Positions 23,449-32,558 of a stretch of 64,000 bases of DNA are shown here, piece by piece (position 1 is the first letter of the stretch; the number at the start of each line of letters is the position of its first letter). The position numbers and the translations under genes are program-made. This DNA comes from Actinomadura litoris. Its GTDB lineage: Bacteria > Actinomycetota > Actinomycetes > Streptosporangiales > Streptosporangiaceae. Below the pieces are notes generated by a model. The model made no database searches. It was given only the letters and a program-made list of their open reading frames with translations, and was not told the origin of the DNA. The stretch lies in contig NZ_WOFH01000004.1 in the NCBI RefSeq assembly GCF_009733595.1, positions 124,001-188,000 on the forward strand, written 5' to 3'.

Positions 23449-24447
23449 GTGACCGACCTGACGGCGCTCGACACCCTGGTCCCCGGCCCGCTCAGCCTCG
23501 CCGGGCACCGCCTCGGCACCCCGCAGCAGGCCGGCGCGCTCACCATGGTCCCCATCTCCGGGCCCGCCCACCCCGGCTTCACGCCGCCCCACGCCCTGAG
23601 ACCCTCCCGCGCCACCGGCCGCGGACAGGTCGAACTCACCAACCCCGACGCGGGCGGCGTCGCGATCGTCCCGCTGCACATCGGCCACCTCCACGACCGC
23701 GCCCCGACCCGCGCCCTCTGCCGCTCGGCGCTCATCCCGCCCGGGCGGACCCTCCGCTTCGAGGACGCCTGCTGCGTCCAGGAGGGCCGGAGCGGCCACC
23801 CCACCGGCGGCGACCCCCGGTTCCTCGTCCTGCCCGGCGAACTGCGCGCCCGCGCCCTCGCCCTGCGCGGCGTCACCGACCACGGCAAACTCTCCGACGC
23901 CATCGCCGACCTCAACGCCCGCCACGGCCTGGCCCGGCACGGGCACCTCGACCGGCTCCTCGCCCGCCACCGGCCCGCCCTCACCCGGTTCCAGAACCGC
24001 CTGGAACCCCAGCCCGGCCAGGTCGGCGCCCTGTTCCTGATCGCCGGACGCCTCGCCGGCGTCGAGATCACCCCCGACCCCGCCTACTTCGCGCAGATGT
24101 GGACCGCGCTGGCCTGCCACGCCTACGGCGTCGCCGCCCACCGCGCCGAACCCGCCCCGCCCGCCCGCGCCGAGCCCTACCACGCCGCGAACCTCGCCGA
24201 ACTGCGCGGCGCCCTGGACCACGACCGCTCCGCCCGCCTCGCCCACCTCACCGAACAGATCACCGCCCAGCTCACCGGCCCCGCCACCGGACCCGTCCGC
24301 CTCCGCGAAGAGGACCGGCACCAGACCCTGCGGCTGTCCACCCTCATCGCCCCCCACCTCGCCGGGCAGATCGTCACCGACGGCGACCGCGCCATCTACG
24401 CCTCGCTGTTCGCCCACCGATTCCCGCCGGACCCCGCGATCCCGTAA
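23449..24447 (+). CDS. ARPP-like (DUF6569-type) protein, partner of the vWA protein
   Basis: A 332-residue soluble protein. The first 200 residues resemble the ARPP-1 domain (found with ADP-ribosylglycohydrolases and rhodanese-phosphatases): GPLSLAGHRL, an early beta strand ALTMVPISG, and the core ALIPPGRTLRFEDACCVQEGR (about residues 94-114), which matches the family pattern of a polar strand followed by SCVExGR. The canonical GAKQNR element is replaced by RAPTRALCR. GTG at 23449 has AAAGGGG upstream. It probably forms a complex or pathway with the preceding vWA protein, perhaps in NAD/ADP-ribose or stress biology; that link comes only from family context. Family assignment is moderately sure. 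Confidence 0.6.
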   Translation: MTDLTALDTLVPGPLSLAGHRLGTPQQAGALTMVPISGPAHPGFTPPHALRPSRATGRGQVELTNPDAGGVAIVPLHIGHLHDRAPTRALCRSALIPPGRTLRFEDACCVQEGRSGHPTGGDPRFLVLPGELRARALALRGVTDHGKLSDAIADLNARHGLARHGHLDRLLARHRPALTRFQNRLEPQPGQVGALFLIAGRLAGVEITPDPAYFAQMWTALACHAYGVAAHRAEPAPPARAEPYHAANLAELRGALDHDRSARLAHLTEQITAQLTGPATGPVRLREEDRHQTLRLSTLIAPHLAGQIVTDGDRAIYASLFAHRFPPDPAIP

Positions 24448-24730
24448 AGGGCTTGCCCCGCGAGCGCGCGGCCACTTCAATCGGACACGCGGGAACTGTG
24501 CCGGGCCCTCAGGCGACGAACCTGACCCCGGGCCCCGGAGCCGCCGCCGCGACGACGGCCCCGGGCCCGACGGCGCGCCGGCCACCCGTCCCGCCCCCGC
24601 CACCCGACCGCCACCCGTCCGCCGCCGGGCCGCCGGCGCCCCCGAACCGGGCTGAAGACTCGGCAAAGGTTGGCCCCCCGCCCGGGGCGTACCCGCGGGC
24701 CGGCCGGTACGCCGCCGCTACCGTGCGGGC

Positions 24731-25951
24731 ATGCCGCACACCCCCGGCGACAAGCCCGGCGGCGGGCCCACGGGCACCGCCGGCGCCCCGCCCGACCCAC
24801 CTGCCCCACCCGGCCCCGCCGGCCCCGCCGGACCGCCCGACCCGCGGCACATGCCGCCCTGGCTGCCCCGCGCGTTCCTGCTCGCCGGCGCCACCGTGCT
24901 GCTGTTCGTCGTCGGCGTGTGGCTCGCCCAGCGGCTCCGCGAACTCCTCCTGCTGCTGCTCACCTCCCTGTTCCTGGCGTTCGCGATCGAACCCGCCGTC
25001 AACTGGCTCGCCGCCCGCGGCTGGCGGCGCGGCCTGGCCACCGGCCTGATGTTCCTGGTCATCGCCCTGCTCACCGCCGTGTTCCTCGGCGGCATCGGCT
25101 CCCTGCTGGCCACCCAGACCACCCACCTCATCGACGGGTTCCCCGGCGACGTCCGCGCCACCATCGACTGGGTCAACTCCACCTTCGGCACCCACCTGTC
25201 CCGCGACACCGTCTTCCAGCGCCTGCCCACCGTCACCGACCAGATCTCCCGCCACCTGTCCGACCTCGCCGGGAACGTCTGGGGGATCGGCGCCACCGCC
25301 CTCGGCGTCGTGTTCAAACTCCTCGGCGTGCTGCTGTTCACCTTCTACCTGTCCGCCCAGGGCCCCCAGTTCCGCCGCACGGTCTGCTCCGTCCTCCCAC
25401 CCCACCGCCAGCGCCAGGTCCTGTCCGCCTGGGAGATCGCCGTGCAGAAGACCGGCGGCTACATCTACTCCCGCGCGCTCCTCGCGCTGATCTCCGGCGC
25501 CGCGCACTACGCCGCCATGGCCGGGCTCGGCGTCCCCTACGCGCTGACGCTGGCGCTGTGGGTCGGCGTGGTGTCCCAGTTCATCCCCGCCGTCGGCACC
25601 TACCTCGCCGGCGCCGTCCCCGTCCTCATCGCGCTCACCCGGGGGCCCTCCACCGCGCTGTGGATGCTGCTGTTCATCACCGCCTACCAGCAACTGGAGA
25701 ACTACCTCCTGCAGCCCCGCATCACCGCCCGCACCCTCGACATGCACCCCGCCGTCGCGTTCGGGCTCGTCCTGGCCGGCGCCGCCGTCGTCGGACCCCT
25801 CGGCGCGCTGCTGGCCCTGCCGTTCGGCGCCAGCGTCCAGGCGTTCGCCGGCGCCTACGTCCGCCGCTACGAGATCGAGGAGCACCCCCTCACCGCGGCC
25901 CCGCCGCCCCGCCCCCGCCTGATGCCCCGGCTGCGGCGGCGGCGCCGCTGA
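24731..25951 (+). CDS. AI-2E family transporter (PerM/TqsA-like permease)
   Basis: A 406-residue membrane protein. A Pro/Gly-rich cytoplasmic N-terminus (residues 1-45) precedes pairs of hydrophobic segments (about 48-110) and a long amphipathic region (about 130-200). The conserved C-terminal block follows: ALWVGVVSQFIPAVGTYLAGAVPVLIAL, QQLENYLLQPRITARTLDMHPAVAF and GPLGALLALPFGASVQAF. Members export diverse small molecules or ions; autoinducer-2 is only the founding example. The upstream 280 bp (24448-24730) show no gene. TACCGTGCGGGC before the ATG may contain a -10 for a short-leader transcript. Confidence 0.88.
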   Translation: MPHTPGDKPGGGPTGTAGAPPDPPAPPGPAGPAGPPDPRHMPPWLPRAFLLAGATVLLFVVGVWLAQRLRELLLLLLTSLFLAFAIEPAVNWLAARGWRRGLATGLMFLVIALLTAVFLGGIGSLLATQTTHLIDGFPGDVRATIDWVNSTFGTHLSRDTVFQRLPTVTDQISRHLSDLAGNVWGIGATALGVVFKLLGVLLFTFYLSAQGPQFRRTVCSVLPPHRQRQVLSAWEIAVQKTGGYIYSRALLALISGAAHYAAMAGLGVPYALTLALWVGVVSQFIPAVGTYLAGAVPVLIALTRGPSTALWMLLFITAYQQLENYLLQPRITARTLDMHPAVAFGLVLAGAAVVGPLGALLALPFGASVQAFAGAYVRRYEIEEHPLTAAPPPRPRLMPRLRRRRR

Positions 25952-26089
25952 CCCCCCCTTTACCGCCCCCATGCCGGACGCTGGACGCCTCGTCGACCAT
26001 TGCCATGGACGCGCCCGCCCCACCGGGTTACCGTTCCAACAACCTTGATCATCTACTCTGCGGGCCGCTCGGGGGCGGAGGGAGCCGTC

Positions 26090-28000
26090 ATGCGCCACAC
26101 GCTCGACCCCACACACCGCACCACCCGGAGACTCACCGCCGCGCTCGCCGCGGCGCTCACCGCCGCACTCACCACGGGGGCCCTCGCGAGCGCCGCGCCC
26201 GCTCCCGCCTCCGCGAGCCCCGCGCCCGCGCCCGTCCCCGGACTCCTCCCGGCGACCGGACGCCACCAGGACCCCCACCTGCTGCGCCTCCTGCGCTCGA
26301 TGCCCCTGCGGGACAAGGCCGCGCAACTGTTCGTCCTGCAGGTCCACGGCACCAGCGCCGACACCACCGCCCCCGCCGATGTCGCCGCCAACCGCCGCCT
26401 CTACGGCGCCGACAACGCCGCCCAGGTCATCGCCCGCTACCACCCCGGCGGGTTCATCTACTACTCCGCCGGCCCCGCCAACGTCCAGAACCCCCGCCAG
26501 CTCGCCGCCTTCTCCAACGGCATCCAGCGCGCCGCGACCGCCCAGCCCCTCCCGATCCCCGCCACCATCGCCACCGACCAGGAGGGCGGCATCGTCGCCC
26601 GCGTCCAACCGCCCGCCACCCAGTCGCCCGGCGCGATGGCCCTGGCCGCCGGGCGCCGCACCGCCGACGCCCGCGCCCTCGCCGCCATCACCGGCCGGGA
26701 ACTGCGCGCCGTCGGCGTCAACCAGGACTACGCGCCCGACGCCGACGTCAACGTCGACCCCGCCAACCCCGTCATCGGCGTCCGCTCCTTCGGCTCCGAC
26801 CCCGCCCTGGTCTCCCGGATGGTCACCGCGCAGATCGACGGCTACCGCGCCGGCGGCGTCACCCCCACCGTCAAGCACTTCCCCGGCCACGGCGACACCA
26901 CCACCGACAGCCACACCGGCGTCCCCCGCATCGGCCACACCCGCGCCGAATGGGAGCGCCTCGACCTGCCGCCCTTCCGCGCCGCCGTCGCGCGCGGCGC
27001 CGACGCCATCATGACCGCCCACATCATCGTGCCCGCCCTCGACCCCTCCGAGGACCCCGCCACCCTCTCCCGGCCCATCCTCACCGGCATCCTGCGCGAC
27101 CGCCTCCACTACCGCGGCGTCATCGTCACCGACGCCCTCGACATGCAGGGCGTCCGCGACAAGTACGGCGACGAGCGCGTCCCCGTCCTCGCCCTCAAGG
27201 CCGGCGCCGACGTGCTCCTCAAACCCCCCGCCGACGCCTCCGGCACCGGCGTGTTCCCCCGCCAACTCGACGCCGTCGTCACCGCCGTCCGCACCGGCGA
27301 ACTCACCGAGCAGCGCCTCGACGCGTCGGTCTACCGGGTCCTGGAGCTGAAGAAGCGGCGCGGCCTGTTCCGCGACCCCTACGCCGACGAGTCCCGCATC
27401 GGCGACGTCGTCGGCGCCCCCGCGCACCTGGCCGCCGCGCAGCGCGCCACCGACCGCACCACCACCCTGGTCAAGGACGACGCCCGGCTGCTGCCGCTGC
27501 GCCCCGGGCCCCGCCGCGTCCTGGTCACCGGCTGGGGCGCCGCGACCACCACCGGCCTCGCCGCCGAGATGACCGCGCGCGGCGCCACCGCCACCGTCCG
27601 CGAGACCGGCCTCAGCCCCACCCCCGCCCGCATCGCCCAGGCCGTCGCCGCCGCCCGCGACCAGGACCTCCTCGTCGCCGTCACCAACCGCGCCTGGGAC
27701 GTCAAGGACGAGAGCCCCCACAACGGCCCCGGCCAGCGCGACCTCGTCAAGGCGCTCGCGGCCACCGGGAAGCCCGTCATCGTCGTCGCCGCCCGCGACC
27801 CCTACGACATCGCCTGGTTCCCCGAGACCCCCACCTACCTCGCCACCTACTCCGCCACCGCCGAGGCGGTCCGCTCCACCGCCAAGGTCCTCTACGGCGA
27901 GACCCGCCCGCGGGGCCGCCTGCCCGTCACCATCACCGCCGCCGACGACCCCGCCGCCGTCCTGTACCGGTTCGGGCACGGCCTGCGCTACCGCCGCTGA
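26090..28000 (+). CDS. Secreted glycoside hydrolase family 3 protein (beta-N-acetylglucosaminidase-like)
   Basis: A 636-residue exported enzyme. A signal peptide with Arg-rich N-terminus and Ala/Leu core (about residues 1-46, cleavage near ASA) precedes a GH3 barrel. KHFPGHGDTTTDSH (262-275) carries the His/Asp acid pair typical of NagZ-type GH3 enzymes, and VIVTDALDM supplies the nucleophile Asp348. DQEGGIVARV lies at about 163-172. The C-terminal 200 residues form the alpha/beta sandwich domain. GGAGGGAGC before the ATG is a strong ribosome site, and the conserved signal peptide confirms the start. It should act on cell-wall or chitin fragments outside the membrane. Confidence 0.9.
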   Translation: MRHTLDPTHRTTRRLTAALAAALTAALTTGALASAAPAPASASPAPAPVPGLLPATGRHQDPHLLRLLRSMPLRDKAAQLFVLQVHGTSADTTAPADVAANRRLYGADNAAQVIARYHPGGFIYYSAGPANVQNPRQLAAFSNGIQRAATAQPLPIPATIATDQEGGIVARVQPPATQSPGAMALAAGRRTADARALAAITGRELRAVGVNQDYAPDADVNVDPANPVIGVRSFGSDPALVSRMVTAQIDGYRAGGVTPTVKHFPGHGDTTTDSHTGVPRIGHTRAEWERLDLPPFRAAVARGADAIMTAHIIVPALDPSEDPATLSRPILTGILRDRLHYRGVIVTDALDMQGVRDKYGDERVPVLALKAGADVLLKPPADASGTGVFPRQLDAVVTAVRTGELTEQRLDASVYRVLELKKRRGLFRDPYADESRIGDVVGAPAHLAAAQRATDRTTTLVKDDARLLPLRPGPRRVLVTGWGAATTTGLAAEMTARGATATVRETGLSPTPARIAQAVAAARDQDLLVAVTNRAWDVKDESPHNGPGQRDLVKALAATGKPVIVVAARDPYDIAWFPETPTYLATYSATAEAVRSTAKVLYGETRPRGRLPVTITAADDPAAVLYRFGHGLRYRR

Positions 28001-28085
28001 CCCGCCGCTGACCCGCCGGTGAGCCGCCGCCAGCTGTGAGCGGCGTCTCGGACAGGGCCGGCGCCCCGTCGGGCAGGATCGGAGG

Positions 28086-28859
28086 ATGCGGGTACCCCGC
28101 CCGGCCCCCGCCGGCGCGCTTGCGGCGGCCGCCGCCCTCCTCACGGCGGCGGCCACCCTCGACGTGCTCGCCGGCGGCCCGCTCCGCGCCCTGGACCACC
28201 GCGTCTTCGCCGGCGGGCTGCCGCCCCGCACCGGCGCCTGGTACTGGACGTGGCGGACGATCGTCAACGCCGGCCAGTACTGGCTCGCCGGCTCCCTCGT
28301 CGCCGCCACCGCCGCCGCGGTCGCCTGGCGCCGCCGCCGGATCCGGCCGCTGCTGACCGCCGCGCTCTGGCTCATCGCGACCGAGGCGACCGTGCGCGGC
28401 GCGCAGCTCGCGTTCGCCCGGACCCCGCCGCGCACCGGGCACGACGCCCTCGCCGCCGACGGCTCCCTGTCCTACCCGTCCGGGCACGCCGCCAACGCCG
28501 CCGCCTGCCTGCTGTTCGCCGCCGCCCTCGCCCGCGCGCCCCGCCGCGCGACGATCGCCGCGCACGCCCTGGCCGCCGCCGTCGCGGCCGGCGTCGTCGC
28601 GCTCGGCTACCACTGGCCCACCGACGCCGCCGCCGGCTGGGGCGCCGGCGTCCTGCTGGCCTGCGCCGGGCGGGCCCTGCTCACCGGAGCGGAGCGCCCG
28701 GCCCGGCGACCTCGGCCAGCAGCGCCGCCAGCTCCGCCGGACGGGAGAACATCGGCCAGTGCCCCGTCGGCAGCTCCCGATAGCTCCAGCCCGGGCCCTC
28801 CATCATCGCGAACGCCGGATTGCCCGAGGCCGCCATCCGCCGCACGTCCTCCACCGTGA
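28086..28859 (+). CDS. PAP2-family membrane phosphatase
   Basis: A membrane phosphatase of up to 257 residues with about five helices. The acid-phosphatase motifs SYPSGHAANA (about 138-147) and GYHWPTDAAAG (about 177-187) are present, so lipid-phosphate or undecaprenyl-diphosphate hydrolysis is expected. The true domain ends near residue 205. The last 50 residues (Pro/Ser-rich) come from sequence lying antisense inside the convergent hydrolase gene, because no stop occurs in frame until 28857. The start at 28086 directly follows GGAGG, which is too close for normal use, so a leaderless message is possible. Confidence 0.8.
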   Translation: MRVPRPAPAGALAAAAALLTAAATLDVLAGGPLRALDHRVFAGGLPPRTGAWYWTWRTIVNAGQYWLAGSLVAATAAAVAWRRRRIRPLLTAALWLIATEATVRGAQLAFARTPPRTGHDALAADGSLSYPSGHAANAAACLLFAAALARAPRRATIAAHALAAAVAAGVVALGYHWPTDAAAGWGAGVLLACAGRALLTGAERPARRPRPAAPPAPPDGRTSASAPSAAPDSSSPGPPSSRTPDCPRPPSAARPPP

Positions 28860-29436
28860 ACGTGCAGGCCACCAGCGTGCGCGGGACGTCGGGCAGCGGC
28901 CCCTCCAGCGGCTGCGTCACCGTCGCGAACGGCTGCGGCGTGCCGCGCCGCCGCATCTCCTCCAACCGCGCCGCGTCCAGGCCCGCCAGGATGTGCGGCT
29001 CGGCGGACGGGTCGAACGGCGGCACCGGCAGCCGCCACCCCCCACCCTCCTCGGCGACCTGCCGCCGCAGCTCCGCCCGCGCGTCCGGGGCGTGGAAGTC
29101 CAGGCCCGCCAGCCCCGGCGGCATCGGACCGGAGTCGACGTAGACGATCCGCGCGACCCGCCCCGGGACCCGGCCGGCCGCGCCCGCCGCGGCCATGTTC
29201 GCGCCGCTGTGCGCGACCAGCACGACCTCCTCCAGACCCCCGTCCTCGATGACCTGGACGATGTCGGCGGCGTGGGTGTCCACATCCACCTCGGGCGTCG
29301 CCTCCGCCGCCCGCTCGGCGATCCCCGTCAACGTCACCGCGCGCACCTGGTGGCCGCCCGCGCGCAGCGCCGCCGCCACCTCCTCCCACGCCCACCCGCC
29401 GAGCCAGTACCCCGGGACCAGAACGAACGTCGCCAT
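28681..29436 (-). CDS. Alpha/beta-fold hydrolase
   Basis: A 251-residue hydrolase. TFVLVPGYWLGGWAWEEVAAAL gives the oxyanion region, VLVAHSGANMA (about 88-98) the nucleophile Ser in an AHSGA elbow, and TGHWPMFSRP (about 226-235) the catalytic His. The ATG at 29436 has GGAAGGAA 8 nt upstream. The 3' 179 bp overlap the tail of the convergent PAP2 gene. It is divergent from a WYL regulator gene 81 bp away, which probably controls it. Substrate unknown; relatives include esterases and salicylate-ester hydrolases. Confidence 0.85.
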   Translation of the reverse strand: MATFVLVPGYWLGGWAWEEVAAALRAGGHQVRAVTLTGIAERAAEATPEVDVDTHAADIVQVIEDGGLEEVVLVAHSGANMAAAGAAGRVPGRVARIVYVDSGPMPPGLAGLDFHAPDARAELRRQVAEEGGGWRLPVPPFDPSAEPHILAGLDAARLEEMRRRGTPQPFATVTQPLEGPLPDVPRTLVACTFTVEDVRRMAASGNPAFAMMEGPGWSYRELPTGHWPMFSRPAELAALLAEVAGPGAPLR

Positions 29437-29517
29437 GTCGGATTCCTTCCGTCGAAGCCGTGACCTCACGCTATGCTCCATACCGGACAGAAACCGCCCG
29501 GATAAGGTGCGTGGCCC

Positions 29518-30474
29518 GTGTCACATCCGACGACCCGGATCCTGGCCATGCTCGAACTCCTCCAGGCCCACCACCGCATGAGCGGCCCCGAACTCGCCCG
29601 GCGCCTGGAGGTCGACGAGCGGACCGTCCGCCGCTACGCCGCCCGCCTCGACGACCTCGGCGTCCCCGTCCTCGCCGAACGCGGCCGCCACGGCGGCTAC
29701 CGGCTCATGCCCGGCTACAAACTGCCGCCGCTCATGCTCACCGACGAGGAGGCCACCGCCGTCGTGCTCGGCCTGCTCGCCGGACGCCGCGTCGGCCTGC
29801 CCGGCCAGGCCACCGAGAGCGCCCTCGCCAAGGTCCAGCGCGTGCTGCCCGCCGCGCTGCGCGACCGCGTCCAGGCCCTCCAGGACACCCTCGGGTTCAC
29901 CCTCGCCGCCCGCGACGCCACCGCCCCCGCCACCGAGGCCCTGCTCACCCTCGCCGCCGCGACCCGCGAGCGCCGCCGCGTCCGGCTCCGCTACCGCTCC
30001 TGGCGCGGCGACACCAGCGAACGCGACCTCGACCCCTACGGGCTGGTGTTCCACTCCGGACGCTGGTACGTCACCGGCCACGACCACCGCAGCGGCGAGA
30101 CCCGCACCTTCCGCGTCGACCGCGTCGACTCCGCCGAACCGCGCCCCGCCACCTTCGACACCCCCGCCGACCTCGACCCCGTCCAGCACGTCACCCGGTC
30201 ACTGGCCCGCGTCCCCTACGCGCACGAGGTCGAGGTGCTGCTGGAGACCACCCTCACCGACGCGCGCCGCCGCGTCCCCGCCTCCGTCGCCACCCTCACC
30301 GAGACCGGCGGGGGAGTGCTCCTGAGCACCCGCGCCGAACACCTGGACGGCATGGCGCGCATGCTCGCCGGGCTCGGCTGGCCCTTCACCGTCCGCCGCC
30401 CCGACGCGCTCCGCGACCACGTCCGCGACCTCGCCCGCACCCTGCACGAGCAGGCCGACCGCCGCGACCGCTGA
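29518..30474 (+). CDS. YafY-type HTH/WYL transcriptional regulator
   Basis: A 318-residue regulator of standard length. HTH_11 domain at residues 5-58 (TTRILAMLELLQAHHRMSGPELARRLEVDERTVRRYAARL), WYL domain at about 140-230 (RVRLRYRSWRGDTSERDLDPYGLVFHSGRWYVTGHD... FRVDRV) and a C-terminal WCX domain to the end. GTG at 29518 gives the family N-terminus. TAAGGT lies 9 nt upstream. Its likely target is the divergent hydrolase gene. The intergenic 81 bp contain CTATGC/CATACC-like AT patches but no clean dyad. Confidence 0.88.
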   Translation: MSHPTTRILAMLELLQAHHRMSGPELARRLEVDERTVRRYAARLDDLGVPVLAERGRHGGYRLMPGYKLPPLMLTDEEATAVVLGLLAGRRVGLPGQATESALAKVQRVLPAALRDRVQALQDTLGFTLAARDATAPATEALLTLAAATRERRRVRLRYRSWRGDTSERDLDPYGLVFHSGRWYVTGHDHRSGETRTFRVDRVDSAEPRPATFDTPADLDPVQHVTRSLARVPYAHEVEVLLETTLTDARRRVPASVATLTETGGGVLLSTRAEHLDGMARMLAGLGWPFTVRRPDALRDHVRDLARTLHEQADRRDR

Positions 30475-30511
30475 ACACCCCCGCCGAAAGGGCGTCAGGC
30501 GCGGGCCCGGG

Positions 30512-31072
30512 TCAGTTGCGGGCCTTCCACTCGTCCTCAAGCATCGCGTAGACGACCTCGTCGGTCCACTCGCCCTTGACCATCTCGTTCTGCAGCAGAT
30601 GCGCCTCACGCCGCATCCCCAGCCGCTTCAGCACCCGCGCGGACGCCGCGTTGCGCCCGTCCAGCCGCCCCACGACCCGGTGCAGCCCGAGCCCCTCGAA
30701 CCCCAGCCGCAGCACCGCCTCGGCGGCCTCGGTCGCGAACCCCTTGCGGTGGTACTGCGGATTGAGGATGTAGCCGATCTCGCCCTGCCGGTGCTCCCGG
30801 CTGCGCCACTGGAGGTTGACCTCGCCGATCAGCGCGCCGGTCTCCCGCCACACCACCGCCAGCACCAGCCAGTCGCCCTCCCGCTCAACGGTGGACGCGC
30901 CCATCTTCTGCTGGAGGAACGACCTGGACTCCTCCAGGTTCCGTGGCTCCCAATACAGGAAACGCGCCACCTCGGGCAGGGACTGGTAGGCGTAGAGGCC
31001 GTCCAGGTCGCCCTCACGGAACGGCCGCAGAGCCAGCCGCTCGGTCTCGATCGGATAAGTGGGACGCAGCAC
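30512..31072 (-). CDS. GNAT-family N-acetyltransferase (RimJ/RimL type)
   Basis: A protein of about 186 residues. ETERLALRPFREGDLDGLYAYQS opens the Acetyltransf_3 fold, and GEIGYILNPQYHRKGFATEAAEAVLRLGFEGLGLHRVVGRLDGRNAASARVLKRLGMRREA holds the acetyl-CoA loop and the ribosomal-protein type ending. GTG at 31072 is preferred because TAGGAT stands exactly 7 nt before it (leaderless); a GTG at 31090 is possible. It may acetylate the N-terminus of a protein or a small molecule. It converges with the WYL regulator gene (37-bp gap). Confidence 0.87.
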   Translation of the reverse strand: MLRPTYPIETERLALRPFREGDLDGLYAYQSLPEVARFLYWEPRNLEESRSFLQQKMGASTVEREGDWLVLAVVWRETGALIGEVNLQWRSREHRQGEIGYILNPQYHRKGFATEAAEAVLRLGFEGLGLHRVVGRLDGRNAASARVLKRLGMRREAHLLQNEMVKGEWTDEVVYAMLEDEWKARN

Positions 31073-31246
31073 AGGGGTGATCCTATTCACGAGGTTCCCT
31101 GTTGGGCGACCCGTGATTTCCCGGAAAGCGGCCGGACGCCGGAAATTCCTCCGCCCGCCGCCCCGAACCACCGCCGTCCGTCCCGCGCGCGCCGCGCTCC
31201 CGGCTTACTTGCCGTGTGCTCCCCGCGTGCTCCCGGCGCGTCCGCG

Positions 31247-31906
31247 TTAGCGGCGCCACCAGGCGGACCGGCCCCCGCCCCGCGACCCCGCCAGCCGCGC
31301 CCAGCCGCTCCGCCGCGACCGTCCCGACCTGCCCGTACGCGGCAGACCGCGCGCCAAACGACGCGGCAGACCACGCGGAACGCCCGGCAGGCTCGACGGG
31401 CCCGGTGCCCGCGCCGCCAGCCGCGTCCCCGACGTGCGGGCCGCGCCGGCCAGCCCCGCCGAACGGGCCGCCACCCGGCGCGCCCGCCCCCACCAGCCGT
31501 GACGGCGCGCCGCGGCCGCCCGGCGGCGGCGCACCAGCACCGCCGCGGCCACCGCCGCACCGGCCGTCCCCGCGACCGCGCCGCCCACGCCCGCGCCCTT
31601 GCGGGCCTTGGGCGAGCCCGCGGCCGCCTTCGCCGACGCCGCCCGGGACGCCGCCGCGCCCCGCGCCGACGCCACCGCCGACCGCGCCCGCGCCTTGGCC
31701 TCGGCCACCTTCTCCCGTGCCATCGCCTTCACATCCGCCCGCGCGGCCAGCGCCTCCACCGTCTCACCGAGGTCATGGCGCGCCCGGTCGACCTCGTGGC
31801 GCAGCTCCTCGGTCTCGGACCCGGCGCCGTCCCGCCCGTGCGGCTCATGCGGCGCGTCGCGCGCGTCGCCGCGCGGCCCGCTGTGGGATTTGTCCTGCAT
31901 GGTCAT
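31247..31906 (-). CDS. DUF3618-domain protein
   Basis: A 219-residue protein. The N-terminal part holds the DUF3618 helix (ELRHEVDRARHDLGETVEALAARADVKA, about 36-62) followed by an Ala/Arg/Lys helix and one membrane segment (about 105-125, GVGGAVAGTAGAAVAAAVLV). The C-terminal 90 residues are Arg/Gly/Ser-rich. The ATG at 31906 overlaps the stop of the upstream holin-like gene (ATGA), so translation is coupled; GGAGAGA also precedes it. These pairs are common in actinomycetes and presumably act in the cell envelope. Function unknown. Confidence 0.8.
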   Translation of the reverse strand: MTMQDKSHSGPRGDARDAPHEPHGRDGAGSETEELRHEVDRARHDLGETVEALAARADVKAMAREKVAEAKARARSAVASARGAAASRAASAKAAAGSPKARKGAGVGGAVAGTAGAAVAAAVLVRRRRAAAARRHGWWGRARRVAARSAGLAGAARTSGTRLAARAPGPSSLPGVPRGLPRRLARGLPRTGRSGRSRRSGWARLAGSRGGGRSAWWRR

Positions 31907-32376
31907 CGGTGCGTTCTCTCCTTGATGTCGCTGACGGTCCGGCGCGCCTCGTCCATCGCCATCTCCGGCTTGGGCGGCGTCGCCCGCGCCGTCTCCCGCC
32001 GCCCCAGCATCGCCAGGACCCCCGCCACCGCCAGCAGCACCGCGCCGATGATCAGCGCGGACGCCCACATCGGCAGGACCAGGGCCAGCGCCGCCACCGC
32101 CGCCGCCAGCAGCACGCCCACCCCGTACAGGGCGACCAGGCCCGCGCCGCCGTACATCCCGGCGCCCTTCCCGGCGTGCTTGCCCTTGTCCTTCAGCTCG
32201 GCGGCGGCCAGCCGCAGCTCGGCGCGCATCAGCTCCGACACCTGCTGCGCCGCCTGCCGCACCAGCTCACCGGTGCCCGGCTCCTCGCGCTGGTCCGGGA
32301 CGGCGAAGTCGTGCCGGGACGCGCCCGGGCTCGGCGCGGCCGCTTCGCCGTCGTGTGTCGCCCGCACGGTGCTCAT
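31903..32376 (-). CDS. Phage-holin-family (DUF1469-like) membrane protein
   Basis: A 157-residue protein with a charged N-terminus (TGELVRQAAQQVSELMRAELRLAAAELKDKGKHAGKG, about 38-75) and two long hydrophobic helices (about 80-130), typical of the PF07332 'phage holin family' that is chromosomal and not phage-borne in actinomycetes. ATG at 32376 is preceded by GAGG. It forms a two-gene operon with the DUF3618 gene (4-bp ATGA overlap). The likely role is at the membrane under envelope stress, by family context only. Confidence 0.82.
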   Translation of the reverse strand: MSTVRATHDGEAAAPSPGASRHDFAVPDQREEPGTGELVRQAAQQVSELMRAELRLAAAELKDKGKHAGKGAGMYGGAGLVALYGVGVLLAAAVAALALVLPMWASALIIGAVLLAVAGVLAMLGRRETARATPPKPEMAMDEARRTVSDIKERTHR

Positions 32377-32558
32377 GACCTCAGGCCCCTTCCGCGTGCT
32401 CTCGTCCGGACGCCCCGAACGTTCCGGCGCCCGCGAGAAAGCCGTTCCCCCTGCCCGGCGCCTAAACGTGGCCGCCCCGCCACACCCCGGCACCGCCGGC
32501 GGCGCGGCGCGCCGCGTCCGGCCTGGATCACGGCGGGGCCCGGTGCGACACTCCCGGC

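Noticed and set aside
24509..28435. 1308-codon minus-strand frame
   Set aside because: Runs antisense through four clearly assigned plus-strand genes; Gly/Arg/Ala/Val-biased and featureless.
31903..32376. Prophage, because of the holin-like protein
   Set aside because: No other phage genes occur here; this holin family is chromosomal in most actinomycetes and pairs with DUF3618 genes.
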